This document shows positions 15,506 to 24,462 of a DNA stretch of 64,000 nucleotides, piece by piece. Made by a program: the position numbers and the translations under genes. The stretch lies in assembly GCF_014855515.1 (NCBI RefSeq), contig NZ_JACYFK010000004.1:186001-250000 (forward strand), given 5' to 3'. Every line of letters starts with the position of its first letter. Positions within the stretch are counted from its first letter, which is position 1. This stretch comes from Euzebyella marina. GTDB taxonomy: Bacteria > Bacteroidota > Bacteroidia > Flavobacteriales > Flavobacteriaceae. The notes under the pieces were generated by a model. It saw only the letters and a list, made by a program, of their open reading frames with translations. It was not told where the DNA came from and ran no database searches.

Positions 15506-18500
15506 TTGGCGAATATTTTAAAAAAAATACAGGGGCTACTATTCTTAACTCTAATCTTCAACTTTGGAGTATACGCTCAGCAGACCACCACTTGGAATTC
15601 TATTTCCCCCTCTGTTTGGGAAACTATAAGTTCCGATGGGCTGGTACGTGTTGAATGCCATGTCTCGGGAGGTACTTTTATCATAGGCAATGAAATAATG
15701 GGTTGTACAGATGCATCGACCTATAGCGACCCAAATATTTTTGGTAGTACTTCCCTAGAAATCCAAGCTAGCGCCAGCACCCATGGTACACTTAATTTTT
15801 ACTTTTTTGATGCCGTAACAGACGACCCCGTAAATATTATCGAACCTGTTCTACATGTTGACAAAGTGGGTACATTGGAAGTACTGACCGTACTCCCCTT
15901 ATTTTCAGAAGCCGCCACTGCAAATTTTAATCTTTCAAACGGAACCTGGACCGAGCTTAGTTCAAACGGACCCATTTTTCGTTCAACACCAACTCAATTC
16001 AATATTGATGATGATGCCCTTTTGTTCAGTTTTGGTGGGGAATGTGGCAATGGAACCAATACGGGTACAGGTGGAGGTAGCCTCCAAATCAACTCGACTA
16101 CTGAATCAATCGAGATGGATACCAACGTCACCGGAGGCTTACTGGCCTTCTTTACAGCTTCTGACGCAGTTGAGTTTGTACTCTCTGAATTGATCATCGC
16201 CAATCCTGAACTAGAGGTGACAAAAACGGTAAGTGAAAATTTTACTGATCCCGTATCTGTGGGTGACGTTATTGACTACACTATTACCATTGAAAATACA
16301 GGAAATGTACCGCTTGACAATATTCGATTAAACGATGTCTTAAATGACGCAGATGGTATCGCACTTACCTTAACCAATGGGCCAAGCTTTTCAGGAAACA
16401 GTCTTGGTTCGCCAGAAGGTACTCTTGAACCTTCTGAAGTAGCTACCTATTTGGCTAGTTATACTCTAAGCAGTTCTACGATTCAAACAGGAGGGGTTAT
16501 AAATCAAGTTTCAGTTTTGGCCAATAGTCCTTTTGACGTTGATGATGTAAACGACACCTCTGACGACGGAAATGATTCTGATGGAAATACCACTGATGAT
16601 CCAACAGAAAGCTATTTTCCTTTGGTAAGAAATGATTCTCAAACTGTTTGCGAGAACGGCACTATAGACATAAATGTTCTGGCCAATGATGATTTTGGCG
16701 GAAATGGTCCCTCAGCCGGAACCATATTTCTTATAAGCTCACCTACCTCGGGAACGGCCATTGTTAATGATAACGGCACTGCTACCACCCCTATTGACGA
16801 CTATGTATCGTATACATCGGCACCCGGCTATACAGGAAGCGATAGTTTCATCTACGGTATACGTGATGCTCTAGGATATACTCAACATGGCACGGTCACC
16901 ATTACCGAACAGGCATTACCTGATGCAGGTACTGACGGTAATTTAACGATTTGCGAAGGGTCGTCGGTGACTGCCAGCGATTTATTTGCTGAATTAGGGG
17001 GAACTCCCGATTCGGGAGGTACTTGGTCACCCGCTCCATCCGGCGCAGGCACCTACACCTATACGGTAGCCCCCACTTCACCCTGTACAGCTCCTGCCAC
17101 GGCAGAAATTATTGTAACCGAACAAGCCCAGCCAAATGCAGGTACAGATGGAAATCTTACCATTTGCGAGGGGGAAAGTGTAACCGCAAGCCAATTGTTC
17201 GCCCAATTAGGGGGAACTCCCGATTCGGGAGGTACTTGGTCTCCAGCTCTTTCAGGAGCGGGAACGTATACATATACGGTCAATGCTACTTTGCCTTGTA
17301 CCGTTCCTAGTACCGCAGAGGTAGTGGTTACCGAACAAGCTGCACCGAATGCAGGTAGCAATGGAAATTTGACTATTTGTGAAGGAGCTTCTTTTACCGA
17401 AGCAGACCTTTTTGCGAGACTAGGCGGCACACCCGACTCTGGCGGCACTTGGTCTCCAACTCCATCAGGTGCGGGCACATACACATATACAGTTTCGCCC
17501 ACAACACCTTGCGTCTCCCCAGCCACTTCCGAAGTCATTGTAACCGAACAGGCCCAGCCTCATGCGGGAAGCGATGGCACATTAACTATTTGTGAGGGTG
17601 AAAGTATTACCGCTACAGAGCTTTTCTCCAGATTAGGTGATACACCTGATTCGGGTGGCACTTGGTCTCCGACTCCTGCCGGGGCGGGAACTTATGTCTA
17701 TACCGTAACAGGAAACGCACCTTGCAGTGGAAAGGACACCGCAGAAGTAACGGTTAGTGAGCAAACTTCACCAAATGCAGGATCTAACGGAATACTGACT
17801 ATTTGCGAAGGAACGTCTTTTACAGAATCAGATTTATTTGCGCAGATAGGCGGTAATCCTGATTTAGGAGGAACATGGTCTCCAACAATTTCGGGCGCCG
17901 GAACCTATACCTATACCGTAGCGCCTACCAGCCCCTGTACAGTGGCTGCCACTTCTGAAGTGGTTGTTGTAGAGCAAACGGCACCAAATGCTGGAACTAA
18001 CGGAAACTTAACTATATGTGAGGGAAGTACTTTTACTGAAAACGACCTTTTTGCAGAACTAGGAGGCAACCCAGATTCAGGAGGTACTTGGTCTCCTTCC
18101 ATCGCAGGGGCTGGAACCTACACCTATACGGTCTCGAGTACACTGCCATGTACAGGCAATGACACTTCGCAGGTAGTGGTGACCGCTCAACCTGCCCCAG
18201 ATGCGGGAACAAATGGATCTTTAACTATTTGTGAAGGAACAATTGTATCAGAAAGCCAATTATTTGCCCAGCTTGGAGGATCCCCGGATACGGGAGGGAC
18301 ATGGTCTCCCACCCTCTCCGGTGCAGGAACATACACATATACCGTTAATGCACAATCTCCTTGTTCCATTCCGGCTTCTGCCGAAGTTACTGTAACTGAA
18401 CAGGCCGCCCCGAATTCGGGGTCGAACGGTTCATTGGTTATATGCGAAGGAGCGTCATTTACAGAGTCTGATTTGTTTGCACAATTGGGCGACACCCCTG

Positions 18501-20446
18501 ATTCAGGTGGTACTTGGTCTCCTGCAATTTCCGGCCCGGGAACTTATACCTACACCGTACCAGCTAGCTCACCATGCTCGTCGCCATCCGCTTCAAGCGT
18601 AACGGTAACCGAACAATCCAATCCTAGTGCAGGTACCGACGGTTCTTTAATCATTTGTGAAGGGGCTAGTGTAACCGAAGCCGATTTGTTTACTGAACTA
18701 GGTGGTAATCCAGATACCGGAGGAACATGGTCACCTTCTTTCTCGGGAGCTGGCACCTATACCTATACAGTGGCATCTACCTCCCCATGTGTTGGCAATG
18801 ACTCATCACAGGTGGTCGTTACAGAACAGACTTTGCCCAATGCCGGAACGGACGGTAATTTAATATTGTGCGAAGGCACCACTTTTAATACTGCTGATCT
18901 TTTTACCCAATTAGGAGGGACACCCGATTCGGGAGGAAGCTGGTCACCCGCTATCGCAGGTGCAGGAACTTATACGTATACGGTTCAACCAACGACCCCG
19001 TGCGCACAGCCTGCATCCTCACAAATATCGGTAACCTATATTGACGCCCCTGACGCCGGTGCCGATGGATCTTTAACCGTCTGTGAAGGCTCTTCCTTTT
19101 CTGAGTCAGACTTGTTTTCAAGTCTTAATGGGAATCCTGATGAAGGAGGAACTTGGTCTCCAACCCCTGCCGGTCCAGGTATCTACACCTACACGGTTTC
19201 CCCGACCGCTCCATGCGCCTCACCCTCAACTTCAGAGGTGGTGGTCACCGAGCAGACGGCCCTCAATGCCGGATTAGATGGTATTTTGACTATTTGCGAA
19301 GGAACAATGGTAGACACTAATAGCCTCTTTGCAAGTTTAGGGGGAACCCCTGATACTGGCGGAGCTTGGTCACCTATGCCAAACGGCGCGGGAATTTATA
19401 CTTACACGGTCTCCAATAGTTTTTGTGAAAGTGTGAGTGCTACTATTGAAGTTCAAGAAGAGATCAGGCCCAATGCTGGTCAAAGCACCTCTTTAGTGGT
19501 GTGCCCTGGCATTACCGTTTCCTCGGCTCAATTACTTGAGCTATTGGGTACCACCGACACCCGAGGAACTTGGAGTCCGAACCCTGATGGTGCCGGAGAA
19601 GGCATCTATACATATACGGTAAGTGGCAATGCTTGCAGCCAACCCTCTTCTGCCAGTGTTACCATAACTGTCTCAGACCTTGACTCAGATGGCGATGGTG
19701 TTTTAGATTGTGATGAAGTAGAACACGGTAAAGACCCCTATAATGACTGCGACTCTATTGGTGGAAAACCTTTGCCCACCAGCGATTGTGATAATGATGG
19801 TTTAACAGAGGAGGAAGAAAATCTTTTAGGTACAGATCCTACCAATCCTGACACCGATGGCGATGGTGTTTTAGATGGCCAGGAAGTGACCGATTTTACA
19901 GATCCGCTTGACCCATGCGATTTTCTTTTGGTCAATCAAACTCTTACCCCATCTGACGAGTGGACCCAAATGGATTGTGACATGGATGGTCTTACAAATG
20001 AGCAAGAAATGGAAATCGGAACAGATTTAATCAACCCCGACACAGATGGCGATACCATTATGGATGGACAAGAGGTTACCGATGGCACTGACCCATTAGA
20101 CCCGTGCGACTCAAGGGGAGGAAGTGCACCGGCCCATATTGGTTGCGAACTTTATGTTGAACTAGACCTAGTTAAACCCGGTGATATACTCAATGGCACT
20201 TTTCAAATCATCAATATTGAAAGATTCCCTGATAATCAAGTGGAAATATATAATCGTTGGGGAGTATTGGTATGGGAGACTTCTAGGTACGATAACAAGA
20301 ATAATGCTTTTGATGGTAAATCAAAAGGACGCATAACGATTATAGAAAATCAAAAACTACCATCAGGGGTTTATTTCTATGAAATCAAGTATGTATCAGA
20401 TGGTGAAGACAAAATTAAAACTGGCTACCTCTACGTAATGAGATAG
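15506..20446 (+). CDS. Repeat-rich surface adhesin with T9SS type B (gliding motility) C-terminal domain
   Basis: A 1646-residue secreted protein. A signal peptide (GLLFLTLIFNFGVYA) follows the TTG start at 15506; an in-frame TAA at 15491 rules out an earlier start. Domains in order: an N-terminal region of unknown fold (~25-230), a DUF11-like domain (233-~365, NPELEVTKTV), a cadherin/Ig-like domain (~372-471), thirteen tandem repeats of about 71 residues (472-1392) each with an ICEG Cys and a later PC Cys, thrombospondin type 3-like Asp-rich calcium repeats (~1393-1540), and a gliding motility-associated C-terminal domain (~1556-1646: VEIYNRWGVLVWE, LPSGVYFYEIKY). It is presumably exported by T9SS and held at the surface. 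A PorP/SprF gene begins 8 bases after the stop, which suggests a dedicated partner. Confidence 0.9.
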   Translation: MANILKKIQGLLFLTLIFNFGVYAQQTTTWNSISPSVWETISSDGLVRVECHVSGGTFIIGNEIMGCTDASTYSDPNIFGSTSLEIQASASTHGTLNFYFFDAVTDDPVNIIEPVLHVDKVGTLEVLTVLPLFSEAATANFNLSNGTWTELSSNGPIFRSTPTQFNIDDDALLFSFGGECGNGTNTGTGGGSLQINSTTESIEMDTNVTGGLLAFFTASDAVEFVLSELIIANPELEVTKTVSENFTDPVSVGDVIDYTITIENTGNVPLDNIRLNDVLNDADGIALTLTNGPSFSGNSLGSPEGTLEPSEVATYLASYTLSSSTIQTGGVINQVSVLANSPFDVDDVNDTSDDGNDSDGNTTDDPTESYFPLVRNDSQTVCENGTIDINVLANDDFGGNGPSAGTIFLISSPTSGTAIVNDNGTATTPIDDYVSYTSAPGYTGSDSFIYGIRDALGYTQHGTVTITEQALPDAGTDGNLTICEGSSVTASDLFAELGGTPDSGGTWSPAPSGAGTYTYTVAPTSPCTAPATAEIIVTEQAQPNAGTDGNLTICEGESVTASQLFAQLGGTPDSGGTWSPALSGAGTYTYTVNATLPCTVPSTAEVVVTEQAAPNAGSNGNLTICEGASFTEADLFARLGGTPDSGGTWSPTPSGAGTYTYTVSPTTPCVSPATSEVIVTEQAQPHAGSDGTLTICEGESITATELFSRLGDTPDSGGTWSPTPAGAGTYVYTVTGNAPCSGKDTAEVTVSEQTSPNAGSNGILTICEGTSFTESDLFAQIGGNPDLGGTWSPTISGAGTYTYTVAPTSPCTVAATSEVVVVEQTAPNAGTNGNLTICEGSTFTENDLFAELGGNPDSGGTWSPSIAGAGTYTYTVSSTLPCTGNDTSQVVVTAQPAPDAGTNGSLTICEGTIVSESQLFAQLGGSPDTGGTWSPTLSGAGTYTYTVNAQSPCSIPASAEVTVTEQAAPNSGSNGSLVICEGASFTESDLFAQLGDTPDSGGTWSPAISGPGTYTYTVPASSPCSSPSASSVTVTEQSNPSAGTDGSLIICEGASVTEADLFTELGGNPDTGGTWSPSFSGAGTYTYTVASTSPCVGNDSSQVVVTEQTLPNAGTDGNLILCEGTTFNTADLFTQLGGTPDSGGSWSPAIAGAGTYTYTVQPTTPCAQPASSQISVTYIDAPDAGADGSLTVCEGSSFSESDLFSSLNGNPDEGGTWSPTPAGPGIYTYTVSPTAPCASPSTSEVVVTEQTALNAGLDGILTICEGTMVDTNSLFASLGGTPDTGGAWSPMPNGAGIYTYTVSNSFCESVSATIEVQEEIRPNAGQSTSLVVCPGITVSSAQLLELLGTTDTRGTWSPNPDGAGEGIYTYTVSGNACSQPSSASVTITVSDLDSDGDGVLDCDEVEHGKDPYNDCDSIGGKPLPTSDCDNDGLTEEEENLLGTDPTNPDTDGDGVLDGQEVTDFTDPLDPCDFLLVNQTLTPSDEWTQMDCDMDGLTNEQEMEIGTDLINPDTDGDTIMDGQEVTDGTDPLDPCDSRGGSAPAHIGCELYVELDLVKPGDILNGTFQIINIERFPDNQVEIYNRWGVLVWETSRYDNKNNAFDGKSKGRITIIENQKLPSGVYFYEIKYVSDGEDKIKTGYLYVMR
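16919..19681 (+). repeat. Thirteen tandem ~213-bp coding repeats
   Basis: Eleven units are exactly 213 bp (71 codons), the twelfth is 207 bp (starts 19262) and the thirteenth 213 bp (starts 19469). Conserved in each unit are an NAG-type start, an ICEG (or VCPG) Cys motif, an LF/LL segment, GGTWSP, a GAGTYTYTV motif, a PC or lone Cys, and a VTEQ-type end. The last two units are the most diverged. Two Cys per unit could form a disulfide. Confidence 0.95.
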
Positions 20447-20454
20447 TATTCGAT

Positions 20455-21393
20455 ATGAAAGCAAACTGGTTTAAAATAGTATTTTTTCTTCTTGCAGCAG
20501 TACCCCTGTACGCTCAGCAAGACGCTCAATTTACCCAGTACATGTATAATACTTTGACCGTAAATCCAGCATATGCCGGATCAAGGGGTGCATTGGGGGC
20601 TTCAATTCTTCATCGCTCCCAGTGGGTTGGGCTTGATGGTGCACCAAGCACCCAAACCTTCAATATTCAAGGTCCCTATTCTGAAAAAGTGGGTCTAGGA
20701 TTATCGATTGTTCATGATGAAATAGGTAACAACACAAATCAAAATACTTATTTCGATGTTGCTTTTTCTTATAGCGTACCTACCTCAGAAAAATATAGGT
20801 TGAATTTCGGTATTATGGCCGGAGGCCATATGCTCAACATCGATTTCAACAAACTAAGAAATTACAGTGCAAGTTTGGCTCCATCGGTCGAAGAAGAACT
20901 ATACAAGCGTTTTTCACCGAATATCGGGGCAGGTATTTATTTTCATTCGAACAAATTTTATATCGGCCTATCGGTTCCGGATCTTTTAGAAACAGAGCAC
21001 TTTCAAAACCCTGATGACGAAGGAAGTGTGTTCGCCTCCGAACGTATGAACTTTCATTTGATATCTGGATATGTCTTTGACCTTAATCCGTCTTTAAAGT
21101 TCAAACCAGCTTATTTAATAAAAGCCGTTCCTGGAGCTCCATTACAGATAGACCTTTCTGCAAATTTCTGGTTCAACGAGAAATTCACTTTGGGTGCCGC
21201 TTATCGCTTAGATGCTGCCGTAAGTGCGCTCATGGGTTTTCAAATGGGCAAAAAGTTTATGTTAGGCCTGGCATATGACAGAGAGGTTTCCTCTCTTGGC
21301 GGCACTCGTTTCAATGATGGTTCATTTGAGGTTTTTCTTAGGTACGAGTTCATTAAAAATGAAAAAATTGACCTAACCCCAAGATTTTTCTAA
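20455..21393 (+). CDS. PorP/SprF family T9SS membrane protein, copy 2
   Basis: A 312-residue paralogue of the protein at 12335, with the same QQDAQFTQYMYNT and NPAYAGSRG hallmarks after a signal peptide (VFFLLAAVPLYA), and the same C-terminal FEVFLRYEFIK then TPRFF ending. It is expected to be an outer-membrane barrel that works with a type B-sorted substrate. The ATG is 8 bases after the adhesin stop, and the PorE-like copy 2 begins 4 bases after this stop, making an adhesin-PorP-PorE operon. Alignment by eye shows identity spread over the whole length, so duplication of the pair rather than domain sharing is likely. Confidence 0.94.
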   Translation: MKANWFKIVFFLLAAVPLYAQQDAQFTQYMYNTLTVNPAYAGSRGALGASILHRSQWVGLDGAPSTQTFNIQGPYSEKVGLGLSIVHDEIGNNTNQNTYFDVAFSYSVPTSEKYRLNFGIMAGGHMLNIDFNKLRNYSASLAPSVEEELYKRFSPNIGAGIYFHSNKFYIGLSVPDLLETEHFQNPDDEGSVFASERMNFHLISGYVFDLNPSLKFKPAYLIKAVPGAPLQIDLSANFWFNEKFTLGAAYRLDAAVSALMGFQMGKKFMLGLAYDREVSSLGGTRFNDGSFEVFLRYEFIKNEKIDLTPRFF

Positions 21394-21397
21394 ACAG

Positions 21398-23323
21398 ATG
21401 AAGCTACAATTGACATATAAGCTATCGTTAGTTCTCGTCTTGATAAGTTGTATCTGTAACTCTCAGGACAAGAAAGATAAAGAACGCGTAGATAATTTTG
21501 ACCATTATGCTTACATGGAGCCCATCGATAATTACAAGGCCTTATTGGAAGAAGGGCTCGATGAAACCTCCATCTATAAAAAATTGGGCAACGCCAATTA
21601 TCATAATGCCAATTACGATGTTGCTACTTACTGGTATGAAAAATTACTGTTACGCAATGAGGTTTCTGTTTCGCCCGATTACCTTTATCGTTACGCTCTA
21701 GCATTGAAATCTATCAAAAGATATGACGAATCCAATGAGTGGATGACCAAATTTAAAAGGATAAAATCTTCCGATTCAAGAGCTAAATTGTTCTCCGATA
21801 ATGACGAATATCTAAAAAGACTTCAGGCGCCTTCAAACAGTTATACGGTTGAACCACTGGAAGCCCTAAATTCTGAAGAGTCAGATTTTGCACCTTCATT
21901 AAGAGGCGATTTACTGATATTCTCAACAGCCCGTGATCTTGAAATGCAAGAATACAACCCGCTGCCTTACCTCAATCTATACCAAACGACAGTAGAAGAT
22001 AATAATACTGTGGGTACAGTAGCACCTTTTTCATCGAGTCTTAACACAAAGGCAAACGAGTCTTCAACGTCTTTTTCCAGTGATGGTAAAACCATGTACT
22101 TCACCAGAAACAACTTTTCAAAAAAATCGTTCAAACGTGATAAGAAAGGGGTTAGTCGACTAAAAATATATCGTTCTCAATTTATTAATGGTTCATGGAG
22201 TGAAGCTGAAGACTTACCTTTTAATGGAACAAAATATTCCGTGGCACACCCTACTCTAAGTGCTGATGGTAAACAACTGTACTTTGCATCCGATATGCCC
22301 GGTGGCATGGGTGCATCCGACATCTATGTCGTCGAGGTTAAGGAAGATGGCAGTTTTGGCGAACCTAAAAACCTCGGAAAGCCTATAAATACAGAAGGAA
22401 AAGAAACCTTCCCCTTTATCTCTAAAAACGGAACACTCTATTTTTCTTCGGATGGTCATCAAGGCCTTGGCGGACTCGATGTGTTCAAATCGCAACTCGA
22501 TGAAAACAAAGAAGTGGAGAATTTGGGTAGCCCAATTAACAGTCCGTATGATGATTTTTCACTTATCTTGAATGATGAGGAAATAGCCGGTTACTTCGCT
22601 TCCAACAGAAAGGGAGGAAAAGGTAGTGATGACATATATTATTTACAACGTAGTGACATTGAATGTCTAATTACCATTGATGGAACTGCAAATGATAAAG
22701 ATACCGACCAACCTCTGGCAGATACCGTTATTGAGGCATTTGACAGTGACGGGAGAAAAATTGGCGAAACTGCTTCCAACTCGAGTGGGGCCTATAGTTT
22801 AGAAATTCCTTGTCAGGAAAAGCAATATCAAATAACCGGAAAAAAAGAGGGATACGAAGAAGGCAACCTGTTTATGTTGACCACTTCCGACAACAAACAT
22901 ATAGAAGGCACCAAAATAGAATTGGAAGAGTCGAGCAAAGTCGCAGGCCTCGGTTCTGATCTTGTGAAGATTCTAGAACTGAGCCCTATTTATTTTGACC
23001 TTAACAGTTCTTATCTACGCCAAGATGCCATTGCCGATTTAGATAAAGTTGTTGACTATATGAATCGTAGGCCCGACATCAAAATTGCGGTCGGCTCGCA
23101 TACCGATAGTCGCGAAAGTGACGACTACAACATGTGGCTTTCAAAAAGAAGAGCCAAAAGAACGGTAGATTATATCATTTCAAAAGGGGTTAATGCCTCA
23201 AGAATATCAGGAGAAGGTTATGGTGAAACACAGCTGCTTAATAAATGTTCAAATGGGGTTAAATGCCCCGAAAGCGAACATCAATTAAACCGTCGTTCTG
23301 AATTTATCGTTATCCAAAAATAA
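21398..23323 (+). CDS. PorE-like OmpA family protein, copy 2
   Basis: A 641-residue paralogue of the protein at 13284, with the same TPR, propeller (SDFAPSLRGDLLIFSTARD), carboxypeptidase-regulatory-like and OmpA domains (PIYFDLNSSYLRQDA, SKRRAKRTVDYI). It differs at the N-terminus: the hydrophobic stretch ends LVLISC, which reads as a lipobox with Cys18, so this copy may be a lipoprotein whereas copy 1 looks like a signal peptidase I substrate. The OmpA-domain Cys insert (NKCSNGVKCPES) is retained. It is the last gene of the adhesin-PorP-PorE operon; heme A synthase follows with its own promoter. Confidence 0.9.
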   Translation: MKLQLTYKLSLVLVLISCICNSQDKKDKERVDNFDHYAYMEPIDNYKALLEEGLDETSIYKKLGNANYHNANYDVATYWYEKLLLRNEVSVSPDYLYRYALALKSIKRYDESNEWMTKFKRIKSSDSRAKLFSDNDEYLKRLQAPSNSYTVEPLEALNSEESDFAPSLRGDLLIFSTARDLEMQEYNPLPYLNLYQTTVEDNNTVGTVAPFSSSLNTKANESSTSFSSDGKTMYFTRNNFSKKSFKRDKKGVSRLKIYRSQFINGSWSEAEDLPFNGTKYSVAHPTLSADGKQLYFASDMPGGMGASDIYVVEVKEDGSFGEPKNLGKPINTEGKETFPFISKNGTLYFSSDGHQGLGGLDVFKSQLDENKEVENLGSPINSPYDDFSLILNDEEIAGYFASNRKGGKGSDDIYYLQRSDIECLITIDGTANDKDTDQPLADTVIEAFDSDGRKIGETASNSSGAYSLEIPCQEKQYQITGKKEGYEEGNLFMLTTSDNKHIEGTKIELEESSKVAGLGSDLVKILELSPIYFDLNSSYLRQDAIADLDKVVDYMNRRPDIKIAVGSHTDSRESDDYNMWLSKRRAKRTVDYIISKGVNASRISGEGYGETQLLNKCSNGVKCPESEHQLNRRSEFIVIQK

Positions 23324-23370
23324 ACGGCATAAAGTTAGGCGCCATTTTCGTAAAATACTTTAAGTAGCCG

Positions 23371-23378
23371 TATTTTTG
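23371..23378 (+). promoter_or_regulatory. Promoter -7 element for heme A synthase
   Basis: TATTTTTG, an exact TAnnTTTG match, lies 18 bases before the ATG at 23397. It overlaps an in-frame TTG at 23376, which argues that translation begins at the ATG. Confidence 0.6.
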
Positions 23379-23396
23379 CGGGTAATAAAGATTACC

Positions 23397-24434
23397 ATGC
23401 AAAATAGCTTTAGAAAGGTCGCCAAGTTATCATTGATCCTGGTTTATTTGGTCATTATTGCAGGGGCAGTGGTACGAATGACGGGTAGTGGAATGGGCTG
23501 CCCCGACTGGCCTAAATGTTTTGGTCACTATATACCCCCTACCGATGAATCTGAACTACAATGGCAAGCAAATACCCCTTTTACCAAGGGCCAAATAATC
23601 ATTCGAGACGAAGCTCTTGTAGTGGCCAATAAATCATTTACTACTGGTAACGATTTTGAAGCTGCTAATTGGGATGCTTATACCAAACATGATTATGCTA
23701 CATTTAATGTAGCCCATACTTGGATTGAGTATATAAATCGCTTGTTCGGTGCATTGGCAGGTTTTGCCACCCTGATTCTGGCTGTTCTTTCGTTCAAATT
23801 TTTAAGGAATAAAAAGCGCGTTACAGTACTTTCTTGGCTCGTTGTTTTTGGCATGGGCTTTCAAGCTTGGCTAGGTGCCACTGTAGTGTATTCGGTTCTC
23901 GAACCTGTTAAAATCACGTTACATATGATTATGGCCCTTGTAATCGTAGCTATGTTGTTGTATTTGATATATATAACAAAGCAGGAAAAAGAGCCTTTAG
24001 ATAGACCGCAGGTGAAAATTGCACCATTGATGACTTTGACCTTGGTTCTTACCTTGGTTCAAATAGTCTTAGGCACACAGGTTAGGCAGTTCGTTGACGA
24101 ACAGATAGACGTATTCGGAGAAAGTGCTAAGAACCTTTGGCTCTCAGATATCGACTGGAAGTTTTACCTTCATCGCAGCTTTTCTATCATAGTGGTACTT
24201 TTGAATATCGTACTTGCCCAACGAATTTATAAAATAGGGTTGGGCTTCAAAAAGATCAATTGGGTACTTGGCCTAATAGCACTGGAAGTAATTACAGGAA
24301 TATCGATGTACTACCTTGATTTTCCGTTTGCATCGCAACCGGCACATCTTGTATTGGCCTCTTTACTTTTCGGTGTTCAGTTTTATCTGGTTTTGGAGGC
24401 TTACAGTTCGAGAAAAACGCTTAAATCTTTGTAA
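23397..24434 (+). CDS. ctaA: Heme A synthase (COX15/CtaA family)
   Basis: A 345-residue multi-pass membrane enzyme converting heme O to heme A for aa3-type cytochrome oxidase. The N-terminus carries AGAVVRMTGSGMGCPDWPKC, with the extracytoplasmic Cys35/Cys41 pair. Three of the four usual heme-ligand histidines are visible: His176 (KITLHMIM), His259 (FYLHRSF) and His317 (QPAHLVL). The first site, normally ExxHR, reads EYINR (Glu111, Asn114), so the His is replaced by Asn, although a His lies nearby at 107. About eight helices can be traced, in two similar halves. ATG 23397 is chosen because a -7 element overlaps the only upstream candidate. The gene is flanked by T9SS genes but is a respiratory gene. 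Confidence 0.93.
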   Translation: MQNSFRKVAKLSLILVYLVIIAGAVVRMTGSGMGCPDWPKCFGHYIPPTDESELQWQANTPFTKGQIIIRDEALVVANKSFTTGNDFEAANWDAYTKHDYATFNVAHTWIEYINRLFGALAGFATLILAVLSFKFLRNKKRVTVLSWLVVFGMGFQAWLGATVVYSVLEPVKITLHMIMALVIVAMLLYLIYITKQEKEPLDRPQVKIAPLMTLTLVLTLVQIVLGTQVRQFVDEQIDVFGESAKNLWLSDIDWKFYLHRSFSIIVVLLNIVLAQRIYKIGLGFKKINWVLGLIALEVITGISMYYLDFPFASQPAHLVLASLLFGVQFYLVLEAYSSRKTLKSL

Positions 24435-24439
24435 CTTTG
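24432..24439 (+). promoter_or_regulatory. Promoter -7 element for the pRiA4b ORF-3-like gene
   Basis: TAACTTTG, an exact TAnnTTTG match, begins at the stop codon of ctaA and ends 23 bases before the ATG at 24463. This indicates a short leader and a transcript independent of ctaA. Confidence 0.6.
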
Positions 24440-24462
24440 CCTTCGCCCAAAAAGCAAAGACT

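Noticed and set aside
17059-18756. Long open frames on the minus strand and in alternative frames within the repeat adhesin
   Set aside because: They recur with the 213-bp repeat period and mirror the codon bias of the adhesin; they encode Pro/Val-rich low-complexity sequence.
16919-19681. Regular spacing considered as a CRISPR or satellite array
   Set aside because: The repeats are in frame, code for related protein domains and are much longer and more diverged than CRISPR repeats.
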